Below are positions 13,601-44,125 of a stretch of 64,000 bases of DNA, in pieces (position 1 is the stretch's first letter; every line of letters starts with the position of its first letter). Location: positions 70,719,829 to 70,783,828 of the forward strand of contig OW028573.1 in assembly GCA_932294295.1 (NCBI GenBank), given 5' to 3'. Both the position numbers and the translations under genes were made by a program. Under the pieces are notes generated by a model that ran no database searches, was not told where the DNA came from, and saw only the letters and a program-made list of their open reading frames with translations. The DNA comes from Alitta virens. Taxonomy: Eukaryota; Annelida; Polychaeta; Phyllodocida; Nereididae.

Positions 13601-16600
13601 TAAACAAATTAATTGAACACTTGAGAAATGCAATAAAATGTCATTCATCAACAAATGACAAATATAAGGCATGCATTTTTCTTTTTTTTTTTACTAATTG
13701 TGCAACATACTTCAGCATTGCATAACACTGTAACACCCTACCACCATCCCCCTCCACCTCTCCTTCAATCAAATTGTGACACATAACCACTCCATTTTTC
13801 GGAATGTTCTATACTTGTCTTGGGGGAGGTCCAAGGGGCAGTGCTAAAATTATGGGATGTTTGCAAACACACTAGCAGCAAGGACACCACCACAGCTCCA
13901 CAAGCATTGGGTCCTCTGACTTTGGAGAGACAACACCTAGACAGGGGTGCTGCAAACAGGTATTATGCATGGGCAATGTTTATCACTTGTATATATTACT
14001 TCACTTTTAAGGTAGTATATATTCTGCATATAGGCATGATAAAGACACAATGTATCATTATTTAGTACTATTTATAAGATAAATGTCATGTTATGTGATT
14101 AGGTTTGGTCAACTCAGCTGAGATTACAATTGATACATGTACCCTTGGCAGGACTGTTCAAGCTTGAGTCTTTCTCAAGATGCACAGCATGATATGCATG
14201 ACAGATTTATCATTAACAACTTATGAAAGATGAATATTATAGCTGAGTAAATGGCACACCTGTATTACAATATAAGAGCAACTAAAACCAAGACATGAAC
14301 ATACAAGGAGAGTTTTCCATGTGCTTGCATCCAGTTAGACTGTTATGCCTGGGCAGTTGATATCTACCTCAATGCTCAGTCATAATAGTTCGATTGTCTG
14401 CACACGATGCTTCAAGAAACAACAGGGGTGATTCGACAAAAGCTGACAAAGCTGTGATTGCCTGTATCTTTGCTCTCTTTATAGCCACATCTACTTAAGA
14501 CTGAAAATCAACTTTTGAGCAAGCTAATTACAAATCAATCTAACCCAAGCATGTCTGTAATAAAACAGAAGATATATCACTGGTAATGCTTCTGCTTAAG
14601 TACCGCTTAAGGCAGAAGATCAACTTATGAGCTAACACACATCACGTGACAATAATAAAACTTAAGCCTGATAGTATTAAGACAGCACGTATATCGCTAG
14701 AAAATGCTGCTATAACAACTAGCCTTTTCTACTTAGAAAATCAGCTTATGAGGCAATATTGATTAGCTAATGACAATAATCTTAAGTCCAGCATGTTAGT
14801 ATTTAAAAAACAGTTATATATCACATGGACTGTCAGTGTTTGCTCCTGTTCTGATTGTTATCTCTGAGCAATTGTGTCATTTATTGTTCAATGCTCAGTC
14901 ATAACGGTCTGCTTATGAGTGGATGAAAGCCTTCTTCAAGTTCTCATGATGCAAGGTCAAACTTCTCAAGGTCAGACTTCTCAAGGTCAAACTTCTCAAG
15001 GTCATCAAGGACAAGAGAAGTCAGAGATTAGAAGGTCCTTCCGTGAGTTTTAAAGGTGTGACAGACTTGTAAAACCAAATAAGTCTGGTACGCCTTTAAG
15101 ACATCAGCACAGGATCACAACAACAATACAACCAAGATTACCAGAATGAAGATTACCAAGATTACCAGAATGAAGATTACCAAGATTACCAGAATGAAGG
15201 AAAGGAAAAACCTCCCAAAGCACAGACCAAAACAGGCTTAAATTAACTTCAAGTGTTTCAATTTAAAAATGCTACTAATGAATTAACACCGCATGAAGCA
15301 TGATTAAACCCTATCCTCACTAAATTATTTTCTCTCAACAGAAAGAACAATTCAAATTCAAGTTAATACCACTCAAAATTATAGGGTTAAAATAGTTCAC
15401 ACATCTGAAATGAGCATATGTAGGCCTGCAGCGGGGGAAAAAAGTTCCTGCACAACAATGAAATGAGCAAATTTTTCAATTAAGGGTAATAGTGTATACG
15501 TATGAATGGACTTTTTTTGCAAGTGAACTTATGGCCAATGGAAACTTGGCCAATGGAAACTTTGTCAATGCAACTGGTGTTGACAGTCTCAGAAGTTTTA
15601 TATTTAGCCATATTTTAACAAATCTGAAACAATGAAGAGGATATTTACGTGTTGTGCAATAACTTTTTTTACCGCAGTATCAAGTGTATGATACTGAGAT
15701 GTACTGTGAGACTACAATGTAATTCATAAAATTAAAGAAATATCGACATCAAACAGAATGGCATGCAAGCAAGTATTTCAGTAGTATCTTCACAGTGTAG
15801 AAGAAAGTCATGATACAAATCCTAGTATCTCCTTTGCATCATTTGGAACAAGACAGAATTTAAATTACCTTTCTCAACACCAGAATTCAAAAACTATAAC
15901 TAATAGTATTGTTATTATTCATACCAGTAATTAACTGATTTGATTGTAGTAACTTAAATCTTACATAAAACGGGTATGTTTCTGTCAAGTTCAAAATATT
16001 CTGAAATGAGATATGAGAAGTCAAACCTGCCCTAAGGCCACGGTTTTTTGATCTTATGTTTCTCGGAACTTTCTCAGACTGTTTTTCATGAGACGGTCGG
16101 TCGGAAAATAAAAAAAATCCCCAGAAAGTGTTTTTTTTTTCATAAATTTTTTCAATTAATAAATCAATGGATATACCATATCCATTGATTTATCATTTGA
16201 GCAGCACTGCAAAAGTTTGGCCGGCGGTGTCGAGTTAAAGATCAAAAAACCGTCGCCTAATGGCCACCTGTATAGACTGGTCACCTGTTATATTAACTAC
16301 TGCTACATTCCAACTCTCCTTGAATTCCCCAGAAATGAATTCTTTTGACCCCTCTATCAAATAGCCACCTTTCTTAAATGGCCATATTTTTCAAATCCCT
16401 TAATTATGCGACCGCTTGACACAAGTTTAACTGTACCAAGTTTTGGTAACAGCGAGAATGCATCATAGAGGCCAGTTGTATATACTTATACTAGTGCAAT
16501 TAGGCCAAAAAGTTTACATACAAATGTACAATTGACCAGTTCCCTTCCTTTTAAAAATTCTAACCCATTTCCTTTATTTCTATCAAAGTTTCAGCAACTT

Positions 16601-19600
16601 CTACTTTTCTTTTATGACATCATACATATATAAACTTCTGGGTCCGACTGTATGCGTAAAAAACTGTACAACAGTGAAGTCAATAATGACTTTCTTCTAC
16701 ATCCTGCAATTCACTTTGCTTGTTCAGTGAAGGTTTTGACAAACAATACATCCACTGTCAATTAATTAACACGGAACTATTCATGGTTACATATACTTGA
16801 ACAAGATGTCATAAATTGTGAATAAAATCCAAATAAAGTAGGTTGCTAAAATCTTTGCCAGAAATGAATGAAAATGGTTAGAATTGCTATTGGAGAGTAA
16901 AGAATGGTGATTATGTAATCTGCTCAAGTGTGTGTAAACTCTTCGGTCCTACTGTAGCTAACCTTGTTGATGCTTTCCAAAGCTCCATACATTGCCACGG
17001 TCCCTCCAAAGTCATGCAGCATGCACCAAATGAAAGGCTGGCCGTAGTAGAATTTTGTGCGATTGTACAGGGGCTGGACGTCAGAATACAAATCGAGTAC
17101 TATCATCTTTCCCTGTGAATGAATAAAAATATTACAACTGAAAAATCATTTCCATATAACAGGAATCCACATAAAATTATTATAAACTTTATTCCAGACA
17201 CAAAAGTGGTTCATATGCAGTACAATCATATCATCATATTTTAAGGGTTAGCACCAACATATAACAGTTGAATCCAGTGATTTCTAATCCTGGTTGTAAA
17301 AGCAAGACTAGTCAGAGCAATAATTTTGATAATATCATTTGGTGATGTGGCAAGTCTACATATGAATTTATAGACATAATTTCTAATGACTGCAGAGCAG
17401 CTTCTAGTATGAAATACTATACAGAGTAAACTGTTACTATCATATTTGGAAAAACCTAGCAGAATCTTGAACACGGTATGATAAGCAATCTGCAGCTTCC
17501 TAATACTGACTTTGCTATAACTCCACCATAGGTGCGCAGTATAAAAAGAACTTGAGAGATGTAAAGTGACAATTGTTGGAAAAGTCAGCAAAGGTAAAAT
17601 TACATTCATGTCTATAAGGAATGACGATACATATTGTATGACTAATGAATACCACACACCTGAGGCACGGAGGTGCAAAGCGCTTCTATCCTGTCATCCG
17701 ACCAAAAGCTTGACAAAAAGAGCCATCCTTGCATCACCCTGTAATACATTGTAATTGCCATCGCAGTATAAGAGTCAGTCAGTATGAAATGGCATTGAAG
17801 GAACACGAGTATTATTTTCTGTTGCTCTTTCTTAAGCGAAATACTCAATTTAGATTAATTAGCTTTTCTCTGTGACTTTATGAACGTGATCAACTTCTTA
17901 TTCGGCATTTCATAATTATGTTATTGTAAATTATAAATTATAACTCTGGCAATCATTTATAAGCATGTTAAGAATATTTCTGAGCTATATTTATGAACAA
18001 GGCCCTAATTTAATTTGGAGAAGGTAAACTTGATTCTCACCAGATGGCGTCCGGGTCAGCAACAGTCATAGCACGGAAGACAGCAGCACCAGCTTGTGAC
18101 AAATAGGAAGGATCACTGAAAAAACAGAAGAATAAATCAGCACACTTTTCTTTTAATTAATGTAAACGTAAGGCTATGTAAATAAGAGACTTAAACAGAA
18201 CTTGCCCAGATTTGGGAGTCATTTCATTGAAGGTATCCGTGTTGTAAACATGGTCAGTGCCAAATTCTTTGGTGTACTACAAAAATAAATATTCAAATGT
18301 ATAGCCTCTAGAGTGTAATAGATGTGCATGTATTAATTCATCATTTTGATAAAAATGTTAACTTTACAGATTAACCAATTGATGTTTTAATTTCTATAAA
18401 ATGTAAACAAGTGGCAAACCTCTTTAATGAAAGCAGATCCTATCTGCGTGAATAAAGGATCAGCAAAGTCAAGAAGTAACACTCTGAAATTCAAATAAAA
18501 AGTATAATTAATATGTTTCTACATTTATTATCAATCATGAAATTTAAACCAAACCCCAATATCAATAATTTACAAGCATGTATGATTATTCAAGGTACAG
18601 AACTTACTTTGTGTAGTTATCAGGCATATTTCCCCAGGTGGACAGCGGGCTCACACTTGCATTTGGATACAACCTGTTACACAAGATTACACAATTCTTG
18701 AAGGTTTTAAAAGTCACTAAGTCACATAAATCAGATCACCATTACAAATCTAACCAACAGAAGAATAATACACAAAAGTGAAACACATACTTAGTAATTG
18801 CTCCGGGGACATGTCCTGCAAAAGCAGGCAGGATTGGCAAAATACCGAGACTTCGCATCCTCTTTAGAATTAAATGCTGAAGTGCAGTCTGCTGGTCATG
18901 CCAAGACTGTGACAGAGGACCTCCCCAACCTTGTAAGTTGCCCATTCGTTGCCTACATACAAAAACACAATTAGAGTGAGCAGAGGAAAACAACTTTATT
19001 ATCATAAACACAAAAAATTTGAAAAATACAACTTTTCTGGTGACTGAAAAAACAATAGTTATATAGTCCCCTGTAAATATTATTGACAAAACTATTCTAG
19101 TCAAACATATATCTATCTTAAACTATGTTTACGTTCAATATAGTACAGCGACATGCATCTCAAACTAGATAATCTCTTCAGAAATATTTTCACTCCGGTC
19201 ACACTTATATGATCTTTTAGCTTCTCGGATACTTTCAGGGCAATTTGTAATAGATTGAAAATCCCAAAACAAATTAAAATTTACTATGAAATAACATTGG
19301 GGCATGGTATTTTATTTTTCTGTTGGCACATTTTTCTTTGCAGAGGTGATTCCGAGAAGATAAAAATTATATAAGTGTCGCCCCAGGTATACTCACCACT
19401 AAAAGAATGAACTTACCAAGCTAAGAAAGCTGGACCACTGAAGAAAGTGTCCAGATCAGCTTGGGAGAATCCCATCTTTAGAAAAACCTGAAAACAAATG
19501 TATGAGCAACACTGTCAATGAAATATGTAAGGCCATATTTATTTGATTTTTTAGAGGGCCAGTTGGTGAAAATGCAAAAATAACATTTCATATCATATGT

Positions 19601-21660
19601 ACTCATAGGGCTCTGTGATCATGTCAGCAGATCCCAGAAGTTAAAAATCAAATAACGGAGCGAAAAAAACTTCATGGTGTTGTTTCTTAGTGAGCGTACC
19701 CTTTGCCAAATGGTTTCTTGTGCAGTAAATGCTAATGGAAAGTTAATGCCCTGCATGGCCATCCAATCAATTTCTTGCTCCCATCTCTCCCAAGTCCACC
19801 ATACGGAGGAGTAACTGACTGTGCAGACATTCTGGTAGTACCTGAATCTGAATGTCCAACAAAATGAATGAGCTGTTTAGTGCGTAAAAATCGCTTGTGG
19901 TATAAATATTCAAATAGTGATTATATTTTTTTTTATAAGTATATTCAGTCAAACCTGCATTAAATGGTCACCACAGGGGATAAGATAAGATATGATAAAA
20001 TAAGATAAGAAAAGAAATGATAAGATAAATTAAGATAAGATCAAATAAGATAAACTAAGATAAGATTAGATGAGGGCTGAAACACAAAAATTCAGTCTTC
20101 GGGAGTTGGAATACACACAGTAGGTGGATATTAAGGTAGGTTTGACCGTATACCATCACAAACCTGTCATTTGAGGTAATCACAACAGGTTTACTGGGAA
20201 CTGGCAACTGTGCAGGCAGACTGATTTGTCTTCCACCCCAAGAAATCAGAGCTTCACAGTAATTTTTTAGGTAGTAATAAAAGCCCATGGCCCCAGCGAC
20301 ACCGGAACTGGCTGTAATATTTATACGACCGTAACTGTCCGTCCATATCTAACAAATATTGAAATCAAATAATGCAGGATGAATATTTGATAAAATCAAA
20401 GTACATAAATGTAAAATCACTGAACTATAGACTTTAAATTACTACCTGAAATGTATCTCTGAATTTTGGACCAATTTCTGGATGGATGTAGACCCTAAAT
20501 TTCTCAGCTTGCACCCCAATCAGCCTGGTGATCAAAGCATTGACAGCGTCCTGTTGGTCTTCACTGGACACTTTTGAGATAATATGGTTCAACGCAGGAA
20601 AACTTTGCCCTAGAAAAGTTAAGCCAATTCAACTCCATACTCCAGATATAACAAAGTAGCAATAATATTACAAGTTTTATTAATATTGTACACTGCATAG
20701 GCTTAAACTGCATAACTATTGTCTAACCTGAACATTGTGATAAATATGCCAAAAGGACGACAGAAATCTGCAAGTAGAAAGAAATCAACAACAAATACAT
20801 TCAATCCCAGAACAGCTGAAAAAATTGAGTGAACTAATTTAGTCCTAAAAGTCCTTTCAGCCATAGCTCCCAATTAAGTGACCCTCATTTGGCGGGTCTG
20901 ACCAGCATTTAATGTCAAAACCCTCTGACCAGCATACATTAGCATTAGCAGATTAGCCAAAAACCCTCATTTTGCACTCTGGTTACAATTGGTGTTTAAC
21001 ACGAGGAGTAAATTTATCTACAGTGCAATTATGGGCATCAAATTTAGCAAATTAAAGTAAACAATATCCATTTAAGTTTCTTAACCTATTAATAGCTCTA
21101 AAATTAGCTAAAACACTCAGAATGCACAGATGCTAGAGCTTCTACATGTTCTAGGGGGCCTCCGGCAGTCTGCGGACTCCTGGACCCCGTCCTCACTCGG
21201 ATGACCAGCAAACCAGTTTCAAAAACTTGGGAGCTATGGCTTTCCTAATAATTTAACACATGAACCTCGTAATTGAAGAATTTCTGCAAGGTATTTTTTA
21301 AAACATAAAATGTCAATTATATACTGTGCACAGAACCATAGAAAACCATGGATTCAGATGGTATACATTTGTTTCAGCAGCAATGTAATGTGCATGTATA
21401 CTAAACATTGCAGATAGATCTATAGCATTATTGTTTAGGCATACCTAACAGAAATTCAGGGGGTGTAGCAGGTTGAGGCCAAGGGTGAAAGTTTAATAAG
21501 GATAAAATCAATATTATTCTGACAGGATCCAATACACAAACCTTTTCGAGTTGACAACACAATTTACAGTACATGTAAAACTCAAGATAGTGGTCAAACC
21601 GATGTGCATTTAAATTTCAGACCAAGAGGAACATACCAGCAAAGTTTTAGCAGCTGTCAT
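1684..21660 (-). CDS. NAGLU: alpha-N-acetylglucosaminidase (GH89, lysosomal)
   Basis: Lysosomal hydrolase that removes terminal alpha-N-acetylglucosamine from heparan sulfate. Coding exons in transcript order (minus strand): 21637-21660, 20728-20767, 20446-20609, 20164-20348, 19700-19841, 19417-19487, 18791-18952, 18608-18673, 18420-18483, 18206-18276, 18041-18115, 17660-17738, 16963-17112, 10737-10876, 8149-8221, then 7133-7216 (16a) or 6489-6587 (16b), 4362-4444, 3770-3874, 3184-3367, 2903-2946, 2562-2619, 2220-2319, 1684-1871. All phases join; the product is 788 aa with exon 16b, 783 aa with 16a (human 743). Residues 1-22 form a signal peptide ([20 protein letters not shown]). The GH89 core motifs [23 protein letters not shown] and PEGINQNEV are present; by family knowledge the two catalytic glutamates are Glu324 and Glu452 here. 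The start was chosen because the first two short exons make a clean signal peptide. Splice sites are read by eye; the C-terminal tail is longer than in human. Confidence 0.95.
4815..4964. mobile_element. MITE with CACTGGCGGATCCA inverted ends
   Basis: The 14-bp left end CACTGGCGGATCCA (4815-4828) is repeated exactly inverted at 4951-4964. The 150-bp body has G-runs on the left and a C-run on the right, so the whole can fold back. It lies in the NAGLU intron between exons 16b and 17. A similar half-end (GGCGGATCCAG) occurs at 53095-53105. No coding capacity. Confidence 0.75.
5067..5162 (-). repeat. 3' fragment of SINE-like element
   Basis: Nearly the same sequence as 38634-38715: a GATA-type tail, then GCAGCCCTC(T/C)AAGGCAAG, CTATCGAGGGTTGAT and a GAGGTGAGA block. 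It is read as the 3' part of the same SINE-like family on the minus strand. Confidence 0.6.
5934..5965. repeat. Perfect 15-bp hairpin
   Basis: TCATGGAGCCACCAG, a 2-nt loop AA, then the exact inverse CTGGTGGCTCCATGA. It sits in a NAGLU intron. No terminator role is expected here; it may be a remnant of a fold-back element. Confidence 0.8.
6489..6587 (-). CDS. NAGLU: NAGLU exon 16b (duplicated exon, downstream copy)
   Basis: A 99-bp phase 0/0 exon between a CAG acceptor and a GTAATT donor. It encodes 33 residues beginning [20 protein letters not shown] and ending HPTTD. It matches the same stretch of the enzyme as exon 16a: VYN followed by a glycosylation sequon, a GHG(R/Q)(G)(H)N motif, then a basic-Pro segment leading into IWYD of exon 17. 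Either copy keeps the frame, and so would inclusion of both. Use in mRNA is not shown by the sequence. Confidence 0.8.
7133..7216 (-). CDS. NAGLU: NAGLU exon 16a (duplicated exon, upstream copy)
   Basis: An 84-bp phase 0/0 exon, acceptor GACAG and donor GTAATA. It encodes 28 residues starting [18 protein letters not shown] and ending NCQPD. It lies 545 bp upstream (in transcript direction) of exon 16b and is clearly its paralogue. Both end in a GAT codon directly before a GTAAT donor. It has its own sequon (Asn-Ser-Thr). Confidence 0.8.
8441..9121. repeat. 34-bp minisatellite (about 20 copies)
   Basis: Tandem copies of CTATTAAGACCACCCCA plus CTATTATCACCACCTAA. The two 17-bp halves are themselves diverged copies, so this is a two-level repeat. 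Copies are almost identical except at the left edge, where the array degrades. There are no unique spacers. The array lies in the NAGLU intron between exons 15 and 16a, and resumes after the LINE insertion at 10356. Confidence 0.95.
9125..10355 (+). mobile_element. 5'-truncated non-LTR retrotransposon inserted in minisatellite
   Basis: Encodes the C-terminal part of a LINE reverse transcriptase: [13 protein letters not shown], then the catalytic LFADDT box near 9322-9340, then a C-terminal [13 protein letters not shown] segment typical of jockey/CR1-like elements. The reading frame is open from about 9123 to 9761, shifts frame near 9765 and has a stop at 9974-9976, so the copy is dead. The 3' end is an A/T-rich tail (10335-10355). 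ATTA at 9121-9124 and again at 10356-10359 looks like a short target-site duplication, with the 34-bp array on both sides. Confidence 0.9.
9165..10183 (+). pseudogene. Reverse transcriptase fragment (LINE ORF2, broken)
   Basis: Three adjoining open pieces (9165-9761, 9770-9976, 9995-10183) make up one decayed reverse transcriptase C-terminus. One frameshift separates the first two and one in-frame stop the last two. Family assignment to jockey/CR1-like is from the FADDT box and the WNNLPSNL tail; the endonuclease part is missing because of 5' truncation. Confidence 0.85.
10356..10440. repeat. Resumed edge of the 34-bp minisatellite
   Basis: ATTAAGACCACCCCACTATT follows the LINE tail directly, then increasingly degenerate units (GGACCACTCCCC, AAGACCAGCTCACTATTAAG) fade out by about 10440. 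Confidence 0.8.
10922..10976. repeat. GACA/GATA tetranucleotide microsatellite
   Basis: (GACA)n grading into (GATA)n, directly upstream (in transcript direction) of NAGLU exon 14. Confidence 0.9.
11215..12035. repeat. GAGATGAGAT-rich degenerate microsatellite tract
   Basis: Repeated GGGATGAGATGAGAAT units at 11224-11310, then diffuse GAGATGAGAT runs up to 12035, inside the 6-kb NAGLU intron 13. A palindromic element (11341-11474) interrupts it. Open frames in this tract are composition artefacts. Confidence 0.8.
11341..11474. mobile_element. Fold-back (palindromic) element
   Basis: Left arm begins GTGTGCCACGTGCGTTTT (11341-11358), and its inverse AAAACGCACGTGGCACAT ends at 11474. The inner arms repeat AAACGCATGCAAAACGCATG and mirror AACCATGCGTTTTCCATGCG. 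This gives a long hairpin with a small loop near 11400-11418. It is a likely MITE; no coding capacity. Confidence 0.75.
13131..13370 (+). repeat. tRNA-derived SINE-like element
   Basis: Starts GTGCCGTGGCCCAGTGTTTA, which resembles a tRNA head with an A-box region. A B-box-like GTTGTAGGTTCTAGC follows about 40 nt later, then a tRNA-unrelated body containing GGTGTAAATGGGTACTTGG. It is in NAGLU intron 13, in the opposite orientation to the gene. Confidence 0.6.
14950..15008 (+). repeat. 15-bp tandem repeat carrying AGGTCA half-sites
   Basis: About four copies of CAAGGTCAAACTTCT. Each contains an AGGTCA nuclear-receptor half-site, spaced 9 bp apart. It is intronic in NAGLU. Regulatory use is speculative. 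Confidence 0.8.
15129..15200 (+). repeat. 24-bp tandem repeat (3 copies)
   Basis: Unit is AGATTACCAGAATGAAG followed by ATTACCA, three copies with almost no divergence. No function is apparent. Confidence 0.85.
16036..16257. mobile_element. MITE with GGCSACGGTTTTTTGATCTT ends and TAA duplication
   Basis: Terminal inverted repeats of about 21 bp: GGCCACGGTTTTTTGATCTT on the left and its inverse (one mismatch) ending GTCGCC on the right. TAA flanks both sides (16033-16035 and 16258-16260). An internal hairpin is centred at about 16178. TAA target duplications are typical of PIF/Harbinger-type elements, so that superfamily is the best guess. Confidence 0.8.
17200..17570 (-). pseudogene. LINE reverse transcriptase C-terminal remnant
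   Basis: Minus-strand open frame reads [20 protein letters not shown], then [12 protein letters not shown] and [20 protein letters not shown]. This pattern (LW.Y.K, then the A(Y/F)...FR/K.L, then IR...F..R sequence) is the C-terminus found in many jockey/CR1-like elements of invertebrates. Only the tail survives, in the NAGLU intron between exons 12 and 13. Confidence 0.65.
19979..20075. repeat. GATAA pentanucleotide microsatellite
   Basis: Degenerate (GATAA)n tract in the NAGLU intron between exons 4 and 5. Confidence 0.9.
20861..21239. mobile_element. Inverted-repeat element, copy 1 (CCATAGCTCCCAA ends)
   Basis: Starts CCATAGCTCCCAATTAAGTG and ends CTTGGGAGCTATGG, its imperfect inverse. 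A second, less complete copy lies at about 21791-22075. Shared blocks include CATTTAATGTCAAAACCCT, GCTCTAAAAT, CTCAGAATGCAC and GACCAGCAAACCAGTT. It lies in NAGLU intron 1. No open frame. Confidence 0.75.
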
Positions 21661-22962
21661 CCTGTGCAATTGCTGCAAAGTCCATGTAAACAAAGAGCTG
21701 GCAGCGCTGTCAAGTTAACAGGTCGGCCAACGCCCCCATTTATCACTCGACGTTCCTTAAGCGCCCTCTCTCGGGTTGCGCTATGAACTACAGCATTTAA
21801 TGTCAAAACCCTTGAAAACCCTCTTAACTAGCAAACATTAGCCAAAACCTTTTGGTACCATGCCCAGTTGTACGATTGGGTTTAAAATTAAATAAAAATA
21901 GCAAAATTGTCAATTGTGGGTACAACTTAATATCAAAAGCTCTAAAATGCTCAGAATGCACCACAACTTGCACAAGGGCACCTTACGTCAAAGCTTCCAG
22001 CTGTTTCTGGCAGCCTGCGGACCCCTGGCCTCACTCAGGTGACCAGCAAACCAGTTCCTAAAAATTGGGAGCTATATATATGGAACCCCTCTTTAAAAAT
22101 TAACATTTCGAAAAAAATCACAGGGCTGGGTTACATATCCCTGCAGCATTTAAATTGTTTCATCTCAACCCCATGAAAAAATAACAAAGGACCAAAATTT
22201 AATATTCATGACTTTTATTAGTTTACCGGGTCAGGTTCACATTCATACCTATATTCATGAGCAATTTATACCAATTGTATGGCTTTTCAACATATGCTTT
22301 GTACTTGGGTCAAAAATATATCCATCTACATTATGTCATTGACACAGTTGCAAAGATAACTTGTATAACAGTTTATTACTCCATTTTTAATGCATGTACA
22401 TCACACCACAAATTAGCTCTATATGTACATAATAATTTGGTAATTAAAAAAATGGAGATTTCAAAGCACTGCACTTGCAAATTTATATAAATCATCATTG
22501 CTAATTAATGTCACCATGAAATCTCCTTCACTCATACCAGGGTCATCTGTGATCAGTAAATACAAGCACCAAATATCATTATTAATGCTACAATGTATTT
22601 TGAGGGATACATTCATAATTCATCAGAATTAACAACCAGTAACATTTTGCTCCAAAGACAAAAATAACAAACCGAAGGATTGTAATGCATATACATTGCA
22701 AAATTATTAGCCCGTGATTTGAACGCTCGATATAACAATTTATCAGCTCACATATCAATTTTAGCATGCCACAATTTTACCATACACAACTGCAGGTATT
22801 TAAACAATAAATTGTAGATTCTAATACTGCAGAGTATTTTTCATACCCCCAGAAGAGTCAATAAAGCAAAAGTACACAATCCAAAATTACAACAAACTTG
22901 CAAAGGCTTCATACAAAGAAAGGAAAATCATCAACTATGACACTATACCAAAAATATTTCTC
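21661..22962. other. NAGLU-GLDC intergenic gap (tandem minus-strand genes)
   Basis: 1.3 kb between the GLDC stop codon and the NAGLU start codon. It should contain the GLDC 3' UTR, the NAGLU promoter and 5' UTR. Besides the copy-2 inverted-repeat element nothing firm is visible; TTTATT (AATAAA on the minus strand) occurs near 22373 and 22213 as candidate poly(A) signals. Confidence 0.5.
21791..22075. mobile_element. Inverted-repeat element, copy 2 (left end lost)
   Basis: Diverged second copy of the element at 20861-21239. The right end AAATTGGGAGCTATA is kept; the left terminus is missing. It lies just upstream of the NAGLU start codon, in the NAGLU-GLDC gap. Confidence 0.7.
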
Positions 22963-36789
<13,827 letters not shown>

Positions 36790-37815
36790 GTTGCTGCCTC
36801 AGTAAAACGCCTGTAAACAGAGAGAAAAGCCTTGCAAACGTCTTGTTCCTCTGCCTCCCCGATCAAAACAAAGTCCTTTTACAGGGTCAGCTGGTCCCAA
36901 CTGGAGAGAGGCAGTCACGTGGTTAGGCTGCTGGCCAACCAAAACGCAGAATTGAGCCAAGCCCCTCTACTCCAGCTTCAGCTGTCAAGTTGGTTGTCAC
37001 CGGTTCTTGGTCGTCTCAGACTCGTCTGTGCATGTGTTTCTATAAAATTGACAATTAACTTTACTCGTAACCGTTACATTGTAATGAAAGAACGATAGAA
37101 AGATGTTACGCAAACACACAAGATTCAACAGATGTCGCCCTGTACTAGTGCACAATCCACCTAGCGGCAGGTGCCCGTGGATTCGTTGGTTACGCATAGC
37201 AACCATGGGCATGATGTGAATGGCTCGAGTCTTTTCATTCATGATCTTCTATTTCACATTGATAAGCTGAACTGCACGTGTAGTGAAAGACAAAAGGATT
37301 CATCAGATTGTCTCAGGATACACTGTCGTCAATTATAGCTGTCAGTAAGCTGACACAATCACATATAATTAAATCTAGATATATTTCTGACTCTGCATCA
37401 GGACATTGTTATTGATTTGTCACATTTTAATTTGTGTCACATTTACCAACAGGTTCAGTGGGTTCTTGTGAAATGGCTTGGTCTAGTTGGAGCTGCCATC
37501 CTGGGATTATTTATACCATGGATTAATTTCACTAAATTTATTGAACATAACCAGGACTTGACAAGGTATTGAGTTTTATAATTTAATATAAATATAAAAT
37601 ATTATTTATACAACAATATTTGTCAGTAGCAATTACATTTTACACATGTAATATCACATTCACAAACTTGACAAATTGCTACAATATGAGTGGTACATGA
37701 AACTCATTAACTCATGGTGACACATGTCTACATATAGATAGCCTATACTCAACAATGAAGGATTATATGTAATGATGTATGCAAAAATATTAAGATGTGT
37801 ACAAAAATATTAAGA

Positions 37816-37869
<54 letters not shown>

Positions 37870-38211
37870 CATATAGATACACTCAACAATGAAGGATTAA
37901 CATGTGTATACAAAAATATTAAGATGATTTCAAAAAGAAAAAAAAGAAAAGTACAGCTGTACTATGTACCCTAAGATCTATGTACCCTAGCTCTGTGTAC
38001 ACATAGTATGTCCAGCATGCAGACAGCTTGATCATTTTTCAGTAATAATGATTTTACTCAGAATTATTGACAAAGAAAAAAAAAGTCTACTAGCACAGAT
38101 TCTGGTACACAGTTACTAAACATCTCTAAAGTTTAAGTTTAAAAATTTGCAAGCACTTAAATATTTTGATCAGATATTCTTCAAGAAATGACTTGAACAT
38201 TACTGTTTCAG
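36790..38211. promoter_or_regulatory. Head-to-head GLDC / PPP1R42 intergenic region
   Basis: The 1.4 kb between the two start codons must hold both promoters. The part nearest GLDC (36790-37250) is less AT-rich. No TATA box is assigned. It also holds a possible small exon (37453-37565), a poly(A)/(AT) tract (37818-37868) and a local duplication of about 75 bp (37737-37830 versus 37868-37945, with ACTCAACAATGAAGGATTA). Confidence 0.5.
37453..37565 (+). other. Possible small exon encoding a membrane segment
   Basis: Bounded by an acceptor-like CCAACAG and a donor-like CAAG|GTATTG, open for 37 codons plus 2 nt: it reads VQWVLVKWLGLVGAAILGLF, then IPWINFTKFIEHNQDLT. The hydrophobic stretch could span a membrane. 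It could be a coding exon of an unrecognised small protein, or a 5' UTR exon of PPP1R42, whose first coding exon seems to begin after an acceptor at 38211. I do not recognise the protein. Confidence 0.3.
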
Positions 38212-38231
38212 CACAATCTTAGCCATATACA

Positions 38232-44125
<5,894 letters not shown>

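Larger units (their letters stand above)
10877..16962. other. NAGLU intron 13 (6 kb)
   Basis: Holds only repeats: tetranucleotide and GAGAT microsatellites, a fold-back element, a tRNA-like SINE, two short tandem repeats and a TAA-flanked MITE. No exon with protein character was seen. Confidence 0.7.
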
